Notes: generated by a model not told the origin, from the letters alone. Counted from the stretch's first letter, positions 11,591 to 23,870 are shown. The stretch is 64,000 nucleotides of DNA from Thysanoteuthis rhombus (GCA_963457665.1 OY735206.1:56630984-56694983), one strand, 5' to 3'. Translations and numbers: made by a program.

Positions 11591-14400
11591 TAAGGTCAAT
11601 TTGGTCAGGAGGAAATTTCCAAACACAGGTCAGCTGTTGGAAGTATTGAAAAGAACAGAACAACATTGGAACAGCTATCGGATAGCTTGTCCAAAGGGCT
11701 CAGTTTTCTTGAGAAAAGTGAGGAGAAAGCTGTCCCATACTGAAACATTTTTTTTGTCTGCACACAAGCAATGCTTACACAGTTGTATAATAGGGTTCCG
11801 GAGAAAAATGCTTTTTTTGCCCAGTACTGTAGATCATAACTCTACACTTACGTTGCGAAGCGTTAAAAATGTTTTAGATTCTTAAATTACAAATGCTTTT
11901 TCTTGCCTCGGTTGTTTTCTTTTGTTTTTTGTTTTTTATTCCGAGAATCGATAAAAAATAATGACCTTATATGGCGTCGTATAAGGTAAATGTTAAAAAA
12001 AGAATATATCTCTTTCCTCGCTCATTCTCTCTATCTTTCCTTCTTTATAAACGCTACGAATCTATTTAAATTTGGTCAGCTCGAAAAACATTTTGCCGTT
12101 CATAGAACTATCGACTTTAGTCGCAGTTGAAAATGAGAGAAAAGGGGAGAATGAGTGATATACAAAAAGGATTGTTAATATGTTTTAGCAAAACCTGAAG
12201 CTTCTTTAAAATGTTTGTGGCAGAAAATATGATAAGAGCAATAACATAGTTACCAATATTGTTTTTGCATAATGACTGTTCGTAATCTAATAAATGCTTA
12301 GCGAACTTCGAAAGATAAGCGTAAATAAATGAATTAAAAGATGTTCCATAAACTTAAAAATCGACATCTAGGTTTATACAATTTTAAAGATGGAGCAACA
12401 TTAAAAAGGTAATACAATTCCAACCTATAATTGGAGAGTAGAATGTTACGGAGAAACTAATCTCGTAAGCTGAAATGGCTTGAAGCGAAGGAAGAATAAC
12501 AATTAATTCATGTTAGGAACTCCTCTCTAGCATTCCTAGACACCAAAATTGTGATTATGGTATTTTAAGTTTTAGGTCAGAGAGGTTGCGCGTTTCCTCT
12601 ATTATTGATCGCTGCAAAACATACCGTGAATGCTTATTTTTGCTTCCTGCCTTTCTCTTTAAAACAGAGAATGAAGATAACTTTCGAGAAGAAACAGATA
12701 CCTATTTTGAGAATAAGGAATGTTATCACAATGTTTCCTTATTGTTTGGCCCCGCCTAGCAGATGCTCTCCGTCTCTCATTGAAATGCTACTTCAAGTTT
12801 AACAATATCTTACATCAACAATAAATAACCTGTATACAAGATGGTAGATTACTCACGATCCTTGTGGACTCATATTCAGATTGATAGTTATCTTTTTCCC
12901 ATAGAGTCTTTTACATCTCCCTGACACAATCCGACATTCCTCGTGATACGACCTAAGAACTATGTCATCTTTTTAATTTAGTAGAATACGGAGTAGTTCT
13001 TCGACGAGATCTGTCAAGAAAATACCTAACCATTTGATGTTAACGAGAATTATCTTACCTACGGTGATAGTGCCTCAGTATCCTTTAAGATAGTGTCATT
13101 ATCACAATTCATATACTAACCCAAGGTCTTCCTAACTTTCTAAACAGTCGACAAAATTCTCTTCAGGGAAAAACCTATTCCCTCCCAGCAGGGAGCCGAA
13201 TCTGGACTGTAATGTGGTGATAGCCCTTTGAGATCCACTGCTTTGCACCCAAGAACTCTTTTCGAGACATGGATAATTGACTGGCTAGACCATTGTGTAC
13301 GCAAAGATCACACGGATTTCGAGCTCACTCACAAGCATCTCACTGCCGTGTAAGTTATTCAACGAGGACATCTGTCCACGCATGCGTGGTAACTTCCACT
13401 CTGATACACAGCTGATGGCACAACAGATTCTTGAGATATTCGAAATGTCTGGATATTCTCAGGACAGACCTCGCATTCTTATCATATAAAACAAATCCTA
13501 AAGTTTGTTTTTAATTTTGCTCATTTATCTTTTTTGAAAGGATTATTCCTGAAGATATAAACAAAGTTTTATCTATCTTATTTATCGTTGACGATGATAC
13601 TTTTGTGAACATGATTCTGTCTCTGTGCATCTATGTGCGCGTGTTCTCCGTATTGACATCATAAATAAATACTTCTTACATTTTGAAATGCCAGGGCTGT
13701 GGAAAAGAAACATAAAGGTACCTCAGAGAAAAAAATCATTTTGATTGGCATATTCTGAGCTTACCGAAAGTTTACCTCAGAGCAATATAGCATTGTAGGA
13801 TGAGATTGTCAGATTTTTTTCACTATCACAAAACCATCAATGTATCTGTTAGTGGTGAAGTAACTTGTGACAAAAAAAAAGTAAATGTGGAGGAAGCGTT
13901 GCACGCATCATATGTGTGAATATACATTAGGATAAACGTAAAACCAAAACATTTTATCAATATGGCCCTTGAAATGATAAATAGATATGTGATATATGCA
14001 AAAACAATCAATGAAAACTTGAGAGAAAACATTTATAATACTTAGGAGAACACTGTTTAATAGCATATTTATCCTTAATGCACGCATGTCGCCTGTTTCT
14101 GAGAATAGGTAAAAATTTCCGAATGTTCATTTTAATGGCGAATAACTCCCCTTCCAAACTTGAAAGCTTTATCCTGCACACTACAAGACCTCATTTTCCC
14201 CATTTGAACTGGGTACCTTCTCGGAACAATCATTTACAGGGAGTTGTGCAAGTGATTTAGATTAGCTATCCAAACAAATGACATGGGAACAACGAAAAGT
14301 CGAGATTGAGAATAAGAGAATACTGTTTGGGGGACTTCAAAAGTCAAACGAATCACTCTATCCGGTGCAGGGAACCAGTAATAGTTGAAGGGTGAATAAA
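11591..14400. other. Unassigned AT-rich DNA, no gene recognised
   Basis: No coding region or repeat family is supported over these 2.8 kb. A perfect 14-bp palindrome CCACGCATGCGTGG lies at 13376-13389. Short open frames at 11640-11885, 12605-12802 and 13295-13489 have no recognisable domain or splice pairing. Confidence 0.45.
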
Positions 14401-14630
14401 AAAGTTGGCTGCAACACTGAGAGGGATTGATGGAGATTCGAGAAGATATGTTGTCACTTGATCCCTACTTATCACCAAGTACGCCCTCTGTGGCAGTCAA
14501 AAATAATGTTAGTTCAAGTCCAGCTGTAGCAGGTTCAAACTCTACTCTTACTTCTATTCTAACTGAAGATGATTCTTGCAACTTTTGTATCGTATGTATA
14601 ATAGATAAATTCGTACGTATATAAGACTTG

Positions 14631-14861
14631 TCCGTTTAGCTCAGTTGGTAATATCACCAGCTACCGATCACTCGATCGTGAATTCAATTAAAAGTAGAGA
14701 AATATAAATTTCACAAATGTTTTTACTCATCGGAATGAAATAATCCCTTGCATATTTTATTATGAGTTTTCCAAAATATTTATGACTTTTCGATTCAGCT
14801 CAGTCGGTAAAAGGATCTCCTACCAATTAGTTGATCTTGATTTGATATCACGTTGAGGGAT
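14631..14861 (+). repeat. Two degenerate tRNA-like segments in tandem, likely SINE remnants
   Basis: Two stretches about 160 bp apart start with GACTT and carry an A-box-like TTAGCTCAGTTGG (14643-14655) or TCAGCTCAGTCGG (about 14801-14813), each followed by GATC-G/T-TGA sequence where box B would lie. Neither keeps a proper GGTTCRANTCC box B or a foldable acceptor stem. They are therefore not tRNA genes, but probably heads of old tRNA-derived SINEs. Confidence 0.45.
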
Positions 14862-14899
14862 TGTTTATTTCACGTATCGGTTTTGCTCAACGTGACGGT

Positions 14900-16084
14900 G
14901 CAGACGTACAGTGAATACTTTATTATCCTAGATTCGGTGAGAATAGTCGTTGCAGTTGATGCTGTTCCAGTTGAAAAACAAAGTGAACTCCTGACAAAAG
15001 AAAGATATTTTAGCTTTTGAATTAGAGACTTAGAGAAGGTATGTCATTAGAGTGTAGATTTAAAGAAAAATCTTAGCATGGCCGCTCCTTGGTTGTTTTG
15101 GATCGGCGGCACGATTCTGTCCGAATATATTCAGCAAAATAAATCAATGCTTTTTGTCTGATAGAAAGTCGCTTACCCTTGCATCCGGGAATCTGCTTGC
15201 AGGGGGCAAAGCACATATCCTGCAACAGGGCAACCATTTTCGTGCTGTTCGTTCGTGTGAGCAGGAAATACCAAAGGTCACGCTTTGTTACACGGGAAGA
15301 CTCGTAGTGATAGAGTTCAGAAATGACTGACTGCCACTACCCAGAGCAAGCATATGAATAAAAGTTAAAAAGAACAAGATAAAACACCGTCTTTTCATTT
15401 GCTTCTTGAACACAGTGCCTACTGATATGAAGGGCAAGGACGGAATACAAATTCCTGTTCTTGTTTGACACCTTTCCCTCAGATGGATGAAACGAAGAAA
15501 AAAAAAAGTGAGACGACGAATTTGGTGGAAGATGATCACAATAATATGGCGAAGGAGGGAAAGGTTGTGAGTTTGATGAATAAAAAACAAGGTTGACGAA
15601 AGGAAAATATATATGGGGGAATAGAAAGACAAAATTAGAAGCCGAAGTCTATTGTAAGGATGAAGAGGATAATCATGGAAGAAGACAATCCTCGAAAAAT
15701 GTAAGTGAATAAGAAAAAGGTAAGGCAATTGAGATACAGACAAAAACAAAAATAAATAAATGGAGACAGAAAATGAATGTGTCTCTGGATAACAATATAT
15801 CAACCAGCGAGATGACTAAGAGTTCATACTCCCTTGTTTTATTTCTTGACAAATTTTGATTGATACTGTGACAGCAATCATCATTAGAAAAGGTTTTGTA
15901 AAAAAATAATCACGATTGATATCTTGTGATAAAAAAAATCATACATCATCGTTTTAGCCTAAGATATGTTATATGATTATTTTCTACATAAAGTATCATT
16001 TAACCGTGAAAAAAAATTAACTGGCTTTTGGCACTTTACTACCAATCCAAATATAAATAACACTGTCATCATATAGAAATACCC
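14900..16084. other. Unassigned DNA with a purine-rich block
   Basis: From about 15480 to 15780 the plus strand is purine-rich. This opens a long minus-strand frame (15288-15803) rich in Phe, Ser, Leu and Ile, a composition effect. No gene is supported. Confidence 0.5.
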
Positions 16085-16121
<37 letters not shown>

Positions 16122-16201
16122 CATGATCATGATCATGATCATGATACTACTACTACTACTACTACTACTAGTAGTAGTAATAATAATAATAATAATAATA
16201 A
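16085..16201. repeat. Five-step compound triplet array with strand switch
   Basis: Successive blocks are (TGA)n to about 16121, (TCATGA)n to about 16144, (CTA)n to about 16170, its own reverse complement (GTA)n to about 16179, then (TAA)n to 16201. The CTACTACTAGTAGTAG junction is palindromic. No LINE coding end is recognisable next to it. Confidence 0.95.
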
Positions 16202-17731
16202 AAGAAGAAGAACAACAACAGCAACAATAATAATGAGATGAATATATCAGTATAAAATGAACATTAATAGTTTTGATGATGGTAGTTGTCTTTGTAAAAG
16301 TAGTATGAGATTAATTCAATCTATGCCAATGCTTCAATACTCTAATCATTTTAACTTACCTTTTGTTCGCAACTTAAAAATTGTATCTGGAAAAGATCCA
16401 ACTAAAATTGGTATGGATGAATCAAAACGAATCATGATAACAAGTCATATCTACTTTTTGCAAAAGGTGATATTGCAGAGCATCTAGTTTAGAATGAATT
16501 TACAAGGAACGGCACGGAACGTTTATCACACTAATCCTCAATCCAAGGTTGCCTACAACAAATTACGACCCACGTCCACATCCGACCTGACAGCAGTTTG
16601 AAATATCAATAAATAATAAAACTAATCAATCCCCTTCCCTTTCGACCTGCTATGCGGTTGGATAGTTAACTTGTGCAGTCAAGTATTTAATTGCTTTTTC
16701 AGAGCAATCACCAATTCTGACATTTTAACTCATTATATATTGTTTCTTAATGTAAGCGTGGCATTGTTTTTTTTTCTAGTTGTTACATTAAATTTTAGAT
16801 TCTGAATCAAGCGCTGATTACAAAAATAAGACAAAAAAAAACAGTTCATTCATTTAAATTTCATTCATTCATCTGTAAATGTGATTTTTCTCTCTTTTAC
16901 CGAAGAAAATGCGTGAGAACTATGATGTAGTCTTGGTATTGAGAGGTTTGGAGATAGTCAGTTTGTTTTACCGCCTTACGTAATTGTTAACCTTCCTCCA
17001 CGACCAGATAACCAGAGGTCACAACTTGCAATTGCATTTTGCATTAAAATACAGATTTCATTAACTGACAAGTGCCAACTGAATTACGAGGAAATGCGAA
17101 GCGCCAAGGAATTTATCGATCCAGACAAATTAGAACTTGAAATACGATACGAGCTTGATTATGCTAGAATGGAAGATAATTTCAAAAGATTAACGTCTTA
17201 CACGCACAAGTATACACGTACATACACCAAAACACAAGCGCACACAACACATACACATATGTGCATCCACATGCATACATACAAATGCATACACACATAC
17301 ATACCTACATACAGATAAACGTACTTTCACATATACACGCATGCTCAAGCATGTATTCATACTTACACATGCTTAAGATAACCGGTTAGAATTCAAGTCA
17401 TTGATTGGTACAAAAAAACAAACAAACAACATTTAGTCAGTATCAGCCTTTTTGAGCCGTATCACAAACCATGATCGCACATTAAATTCTATTCGACTTC
17501 AATTATATTTCTGCTCTTTATTAATTAAGGTTATTTTAAGATGTAGAACGTAATAATGAAACTTGATCTTGACCTATATAAAGAGTTCCCGTTTTCATTC
17601 TTGATTTACAGATCCATCAATGAGATGATACACGCACGACCAATACGAATACATACATGAACGTATATACATAAAAAGGGAGCCTTTCTTTCCCTTCACA
17701 CAGACCCACTTCACATTCAAACACTCAGAAA

Positions 17732-17734
<3 letters not shown>
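16202..17734. other. Unassigned AT-rich DNA with a CA-rich tract
   Basis: An imperfect CA/CATA-rich tract runs from about 17198 to 17345. No gene recognised. A 76-codon plus-strand frame at 16257-16487 lacks any recognisable feature. Confidence 0.5.
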
Positions 17735-17783
<49 letters not shown>

Positions 17784-17810
17784 CGTGTCTACCTGTCTGT
17801 CTATCTGTTT

Positions 17811-17846
<36 letters not shown>
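17735..17846. repeat. Compound (AT)n(GT)n with tetranucleotide bridge
   Basis: (AT)n passes to (GT)n at about 17761, a CTGTCTGTCTATCTG bridge follows at about 17791, and a second (GT)n runs to 17846. Confidence 0.97.
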
Positions 17847-17848
<2 letters not shown>

Positions 17849-17934
17849 AAAAGCTGGTATGAACAGACAATATATCGAAATCATATTAACACGACTTGTT
17901 TTTAGAAATCGTCGTTTGACTCTAATATATACAT

Positions 17935-18085
17935 AGTTTTAAGAAATGGATATACAATCCGACAGAATAATTATGAATGCATTACGTCATTCTAAACTCT
18001 TTTTGAAATGAACTCCTGCTATTACACGGCGGGTGTGTCAATCGGCTTAGGCAGTGTAAACAAGATAAACAATTAGAGAAAATCG
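17935..18085 (+). repeat. Fold-back element, single arm (copy A)
   Basis: This matches one arm of the element at 35149-35543. Shared landmarks are CGACAGAATAATTAT, the GCATTACGTCAT stretch, TTTGAAATGAACTCC, ATTACAC, TGTCAATCGGCTTAGGC and GATAAACAATTAGAGAAAA. The opposite arm is not seen downstream, so this is a half element. Confidence 0.6.
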
Positions 18086-18089
18086 AGAA

Positions 18090-18806
18090 GACAATTTTTG
18101 GAAAATTTTCTGTAATATCGAGTAGTCATTTCAAATAGAATTTGAAATATATTCCAATGCATCTGTGTTTAATGCAAATGCATGTCTGTCTTTGCATATA
18201 ACATACTTAGTAAACATTTCTTTAGTAAATTGTTATAAAGGTGATAAATTTAAGTTTAAGAGAAGTTTAAACAGCATATCTCCATTGATACAAGTTCTAT
18301 TGAAGACCATCAAGAGGAAGAGCCTTCGTAAAATTTTTCATTCATCGTTCGTATTCTTCATGATTCAACTAATGCTTGGGAACATAGAATGCAATAACTA
18401 TTTGTTATTTTTTGATCGAGGGCTTTTGGCTATTAGTCAATCAATCTTCAAGATATAGACATCCTTTATATTAGTCAAGACTCTAATAACTGGTATGGAA
18501 AAACTAATGATATTCATTCATATCGATTCCGAAGGTGTATACCTGAATATGCTGAAAGTTTGAAACTGTTATTTTGAAAATCAAATTCTAAGAATGTGTC
18601 AAGATTACGTCACCCACAAGGCAAAATGTGAATGAAATTAAAATCATAGTACAATGATTGAATAAGTATTTTTTAGCATTGTATTCTTTGTTCTAACGTT
18701 GAAAGCCACGGGATTGTTGGGGATTTTTGCAACATTTTATTGTGTAATATATGGTCATTATTTAGTGTATATTAGTGGAAGAAAAACCAGTACTAAACAG
18801 CCTATA

Positions 18807-18810
<4 letters not shown>
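18090..18810. other. Unassigned AT-rich DNA
   Basis: No gene or repeat family recognised. A 97-codon plus-strand frame at 18165-18458 has AT-driven composition and no domain signature. Confidence 0.5.

Positions 18811-18879
<69 letters not shown>
18811..18879. repeat. (TA)n microsatellite
   Basis: About 69 bp of uninterrupted TA. Confidence 0.98.
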
Positions 18880-18882
<3 letters not shown>

Positions 18883-19701
18883 CATGCATCCTACTCCGTG
18901 TGAACAAGTGGCAAGTTACTCGAAGGAATATGGCCATAGTAATACAGCTATTGTGATTATTCGATACTTGTAAAAGTTTTTTGTATTGGTGGACTTATAC
19001 ACATATATTTTGAGAACATGGTGACTGAGCTCATTATCATTGACTAGAAAGTTCTGAATTAAAGGAAAAAATATTTGCTGAGGCAGCATTTCTATTTGGC
19101 ATTCTTACACAGAGAGAAAAATACCGTTCGTGCTGAAAGCCCAACATGGACTATTGATAATGATCATTCAGTCTGAGAATAATGATTCATTCTAGTCATC
19201 ATCCGATGGCGGATTTGGTAGCGGATCAGCTGCCGTCTTTTTAGGTGGCATTTGTATAAAAAGTGTGCTGTATTGGGAGAACGAGAGAAAGTAAGGATAT
19301 TGTCAGAATTCTAGGCAAATCTAAGAGCTTCGGTATTGAGAAAAAATGTACTGTACTCATTCTCCAAATTGTCAAAGCATGTTTCAAAATCAGTATCGAA
19401 ACGTAATACAGCATTGTTGCATTTGAACAGTGAACCAAGGGAACGTTGACAATTTCTCACATAAGCTCACAGTATCTATATGAATAGATAAACAGATAGG
19501 AACTGAGATGTAAGAACAATTTACTCAAATGTTATGACTTCATGATGAAAAAATGGTGCGAGACCAAGAAACAGGCTGTCACGTACTATATATATTATAC
19601 ACCTTATCACAAGTATACATTTCTGTACGAATACAAAACTGCACACATACACTTATGCACACAAACACGCATACATACAAGTGTATACCATTTTCACATC
19701 T

Positions 19702-19752
<51 letters not shown>

Positions 19753-20037
19753 GAGGGAGTACGTTTATGAATATAGCAGCACATTATAGCTATTCCTGAA
19801 TATAAAAATATATAGAACAATACATTCGAAACGTCCCAATAAATCTATTAATACTCACACACCTAAATCAGCAATTACAACACACACACACACACACAGA
19901 AAAACATGCACACATATATATTTGTATATTGGTGATAAAAAAAAAGGATTTGAAATTACTTATGCATAAGAATTAAGTGTCGAGAGAACAAAACCTTATG
20001 ATTGAGGTCTGTGAAATATCTCTCACGATATGTATAC

Positions 20038-20072
<35 letters not shown>

Positions 20073-20178
20073 TGAAGGAATAGAGTAGGAAAAATATGTA
20101 TTTGTTGCTAATTGCTTTCATACAGATTCTTCATCACGCACTTTCTCGTAATGAATACACACATACACATACACATGC

Positions 20179-20264
<86 letters not shown>

Positions 20265-20300
20265 GAGAGAAATAGAGAAATGGACATTTTTGGTCCGGGA
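18880..20300. other. AT-rich DNA carrying several microsatellites
   Basis: Arrays within this stretch are (TA)n at 19707-19750, (CA)n at about 19880-19899, (TG)n at about 20044-20071, and a compound (CA)n(TA)n(GA)n at 20180-20270. No gene recognised between them. Confidence 0.8.
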
Positions 20301-20315
20301 AAATAATCATAAATA

Positions 20316-20536
20316 GTATTATATTATAAAGGAACATATCTGGGGTATCTCCCATCGTTACACAATTAATGCCCTAGTAAATAAAAAAAAAAACAATTGA
20401 AGAAAATGCAACTGCCCTATTCCCTTTAGCTATTTATTCCTTTTACGTTGTCTAGGTTAAGTGATACATTAGCCGTGTAACGACTGGAGATCATCACAAA
20501 AATGTTTCTATATAATATAATATAATGCAATGCATA
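20316..20536. repeat. Fold-back element with both arms (copy B, short centre)
   Basis: The left arm (about 20316-20395) and the right arm (about 20440-20536) are imperfect inverted repeats of each other. Both contain TATTATATTATA, a GATCTCC/GTATCTCC core, CGTTACAC and a TAATG...CCTAG stretch. The arms match the elements at 17.9, 35.1 and 44.1 kb. The centre is short and lacks the tRNA-like insert of the 35 kb copy. The right end abuts the (TA)n at 20546. No coding capacity, so it could be a MITE or fold-back transposon. Confidence 0.65.
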
Positions 20537-20542
20537 ATTCAA

Positions 20543-20545
<3 letters not shown>

Positions 20546-20595
<50 letters not shown>
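20546..20595. repeat. (TA)n between two repeat families
   Basis: A 50-bp TA array lies exactly between the right end of the fold-back element and the tail end of a minus-strand SINE-like copy. Confidence 0.97.
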
Positions 20596-20596
<1 letters not shown>

Positions 20597-20598
<2 letters not shown>

Positions 20599-20854
20599 GT
20601 GACATCCAAAGACAGTTGTTTCGTTGTATTACAACTCTTCACTATAGACCATCCATTATCTCATCCAGTACCACGAGGCAGGATCGAAACCTTAGCTTCA
20701 GACCCAGAGGCTGGTATGCTCCTTTACTCCAAAGGACGGGACGGTCAGTGAGGTTGAATTTAAGCGATATATTTATTTGTCATATATATATTCCTCATTC
20801 ACCAGACTGCTTCATTCCATGTTGGAAGAGCGTAACATATATATATATAGATAG

Positions 20855-20860
<6 letters not shown>
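20597..20860 (-). repeat. SINE-like repeat ending in (TA)n, copy 1
   Basis: The reverse complement matches the plus-strand sequence at 55640-55941. Shared blocks are TAAATATATCGCTTAAATTC, AC-TGACC-CC, CTGGGTCTGA (CCGGATCCGA in the other copy), GTTTCGATCCTGCC, CGTGGTACTGGATG, TCTATAGTGAAGAG.TGTAATACA, and ACTGTCTTTGGATG. Both copies then run straight into (TA)n. The GTTTCGATCCTG block resembles a tRNA box B, so a tRNA origin is plausible but unproven. Confidence 0.65.

Positions 20861-20909
<49 letters not shown>
20837..20909. repeat. Compound (TA)n(GATA)n(GA)n
   Basis: TA to about 20849, GATA to about 20874 and GA to about 20907, stepping from one unit to the next by point change. Confidence 0.96.
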
Positions 20910-20911
<2 letters not shown>

Positions 20912-21799
20912 TAAGTGAGACACACACACCGAGAAATAGAGAGAGAACATTTTTTCCTCTCTATCTCCTCGCTCCTTTCAACTGTCAGTCAAAACGTCTC
21001 ATTTTAGCGCAATTAACGCATTTTATAATTTCAATTCGATATCAGTTCATTCTATATTCATTTCATTGTCTAAGTCTTCTAAACATCGAATTCCTACGCA
21101 AAAATCAGAGAGTTTACACAGTAATGGGAGTGATGGTTAGAAAAAATATAAAAACATTTAAAAAGCACAAAATGCCTGTGTAATTTGCCGTGAACATGTT
21201 TCTCAATTATGTATAACCAATCATTGAAAAAGCTTACATGCACACTCATAGACAATCAAAGTAGTTTCAAATCAACTGATGTCGAATTAAATATAGCAAC
21301 GCCATGATTGCCCAGGAAATGAGACGTGTAGAAAAATGGATGGAGGAAGAGAGGTTAAAGAGAAAAAAAATAGTATTGGTTACGAGGCTGATATTCGATA
21401 ACGAAATATTTCGTTGAAGTAAAGTATAATTGGGAAGAAATAAGACACGTGCAAATGATTAACTGAAAAATAAAAGCGCGTAAAAATACCTTGACATACA
21501 GCAACAGACGGACGCCATTTTGATGAAAAAAAAAAGTTATTTTGCAAAAGATCAAATTTCACCATTGTCTGATTGACTTTTTTTTCCCCCCAATCACCAT
21601 ATGTATGTTTTTTGGTTACTTATGCATGAAGTCACGTATATACGTCCAATTACTTGTTTTGTCTTACGAAATCTGAAACATTCATAAGGATATCTATGTA
21701 AGTGTGTGTATGTGTTTTGTTGATTTTTTTAGTTCATCTTTGTGTTGATCCATCGCAGGAGTCACAATACCCTAAAGGACAATTGAGTTCATCAGCAAC
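20910..21799. other. Unassigned AT-rich DNA
   Basis: Nothing recognised. Overlapping minus-strand frames at 21355-21565 are short and Phe-rich. Confidence 0.5.
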
Positions 21800-22300
21800 C
21801 ATGATCATCATCATCATTTTAGCGTCCGCCATTCGACTTTGACCTTCCGAAAAATTCGCAATACCTCTCTATCATGGGTGTTGTGAAACCAGAACCTCTC
21901 GAATTTGTCTAGCTCTTAACGCCATCTTACTTTCTGTAGGCAACAATTATGCATATGAATTCTGCGGTCCCTGCAGTGAATCAAGATGTCCAGCAATTAT
22001 CTGACATTCTTGCAGCATGCCCAGCCCATCGTTTTTTTAATTTTCTAGTTGTTTCTACGATATATCCGACTCCTGTCTTTTCTCTATTATCCTTTGCTGT
22101 CTTCTGATCCCTCTGTGTGAGGTTGGACATGATACCCTTGAGTGCACGTTGCATGGTTCTCATTTTGAGGATCAATCTTTTGATTAGATTCCATGTTTCT
22201 GCTCCATAGGTGACTCGTCTGGAGGATGCATTGGTGATAAACCCTTCTTCTGGGATTTTCTCGTTTGCCTTTGACGGACAAGAAACATCGCCAGTGATAA
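21800..22300 (-). pseudogene. RTE-type LINE 3' fragment, copy 3
   Basis: Minus-strand translation gives RTMQRALKGIMSNLTQRD near 22155, REKTGVGYIVETTRKLKKRWAGHAARM and NCWTS down to 21981. Further downstream residues are in other frames to about 21850. Upstream, MTYGAETWN is represented by CCATGTTTCTGCTCCATAGG on the plus strand near 22190-22209. The plus-strand (ATC)n at about 21801-21818 is the 3' tail. Frameshifts and stops make it non-functional. Confidence 0.82.
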
Positions 22301-22435
22301 GATGAGATGTCTTGATTTGTTGCTGTAGGTGACTAATCTTCGTTATTCATCACGTGAAGCTGATACTCCTGAAAGCTGTTTCATACCGTTTATTATCCAG
22401 GAGCGTTTGGCTACAAGAAAAAAAATCCGAAAGGT

Positions 22436-22480
22436 AGTAGTAGTAGTAGTAGTAGTGGTGGTAGTAGTAGTAGTAGTAAA
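22436..22480. repeat. (TAG)n trinucleotide array
   Basis: An imperfect TAG/GTA array with GTGGTGGTA interruptions. Confidence 0.93.
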
Positions 22481-22710
22481 TGCAGGGCTTTTTTCTTAAG
22501 AACTTGTAGATTCGACCCAGTTAGTCTTATGATCCTGAGGCATTATATTGGCCATAATCTCTTCAATACCTACCTGACTTTAAATTCAACTTTTGAAACT
22601 GTGACACTCACCTTGTCTTACATGGTGAGCACCAGAAGTGAATTCATTACCATATCAATCAGGAATTGGTAGATACTAAATGTTTGAGGATTATACAAAG
22701 AGAAGAGAAG

Positions 22711-22712
<2 letters not shown>

Positions 22713-22788
<76 letters not shown>
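22713..22788. repeat. (TA)n microsatellite
   Basis: About 76 bp of TA followed by TGTTTTTGTTTTTGTTTTG, an imperfect hexamer run. Confidence 0.97.
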
Positions 22789-22792
<4 letters not shown>

Positions 22793-22859
22793 TTTGTTTT
22801 TGTTTTGTTATTGATTTTAAGAGTTGAGTAATTTATGAGGAGAGAGCGTTCCATGACAG

Positions 22860-23325
22860 GGATAGAATGTATGTAAATAAAGCCAGTTTATGAAGAGAAA
22901 TCAACACTCAAGTAGCACTGATCTTTGGTGATTTGCATGATATGTTCTTACTTGATCACAAGAATGGCTACCTTTCAAAGACGAATAATCCTTTATACAT
23001 ATTTTTCTTACTGATTATTTGACACCTACGTTTTGATAATACGTGTCATGACTCTTCACTTTATGATATGGAGAAATTGTTTTTAGCAATCTGTGAGATT
23101 ACAAGAAAGGAAACAGAAAACTATTAATGACAATATTTAATCATGGTGCCTAATAGAACTATCAATACATTGATTGAATTTATAAGAAAATTTACCTCGT
23201 GGATGTCAACATTTCATCCACTAAGCACTCATCAACAACAACTTTGCGATTTGTTAATGTAAATGCTCTGCATCTTCGATTTTGATATACATCTACCTGG
23301 GACAACGAATCTCTGTGAAACCCAC
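22860..23325. other. Unassigned AT-rich DNA
   Basis: No feature recognised before the LINE fragment that starts near 23330. Confidence 0.5.
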
Positions 23326-23329
23326 AAAA

Positions 23330-23870
23330 GAAGTAGAAATCAAGCGGATAATCATTTTAGGATGACAAGCCTTCGGCAGAATAAACTCAACTTTCAAAAA
23401 CCAGACAATCCCAATAATCTTAAAAAGGTGAATATACAACCAATACATCCTCCCGATAGTCACTCATGGAGCTCAAACGTCGAACGTATCAAGAAGCAGA
23501 CCTGCAAATTGAGAAGTATGCAACGTGTGCATGAGAGAATCATGCTCAACCTCACGAAGAGAGATCTTATGATAACACATAATATTAGGGAGAAAACAAG
23601 AATCCAAGACATCATAGAATCTATTAGAAAAACTAAAATGGCAATCGGCCGGTCATGTTGCAAGAATGGCAAACAACCGATGTACATCACAACTCACAAC
23701 CTGGATCCCTAGAGATCACACGCGAAACCAAGTCCAGCAAATTACAAGATGGAAGGATGAACTAAACGAATTCAAGAAATACTGGCTCTGCAACGCCCAT
23801 GATGGAGAAATGTGGCGGATCCTGGAGAAGGTCTACGTCCAACAACGGACGTTAAATGACTAATGATGAC
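23330..23870 (+). pseudogene. RTE-type LINE 3' fragment, copy 4 (best preserved)
   Basis: The longest and clearest of the five copies. One frame reads from about 23350 to 23660 with LRQNKLNFQKPD, KVNIQPIHP, WSSNVE, LRSMQRVHERIMLNLTKRD and NIREKTRIQDIIESIRKTK. A frameshift within the expected GHVARM motif near 23650 moves to a second frame. That frame gives MANNRCTSQLTTWIPRDHTR, RWKDELNEF, YWLCNAHD and KVYVQQRTLND, then a stop at about 23861-23863. A short TGATGATGACTG tail remnant follows. This is the reverse-transcriptase thumb and C-terminal tail of an RTE-like element; the endonuclease and RT core are absent because of 5' truncation. Confidence 0.88.

Noticed and set aside
14631..14700. 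tRNA gene
   Set aside because: A-box-like sequence only. Box B is degenerate and no cloverleaf or acceptor stem could be paired; better read as a SINE remnant.
15288..15803. 171-codon minus-strand open frame
   Set aside because: Coincides with a purine-rich plus strand; composition artefact.
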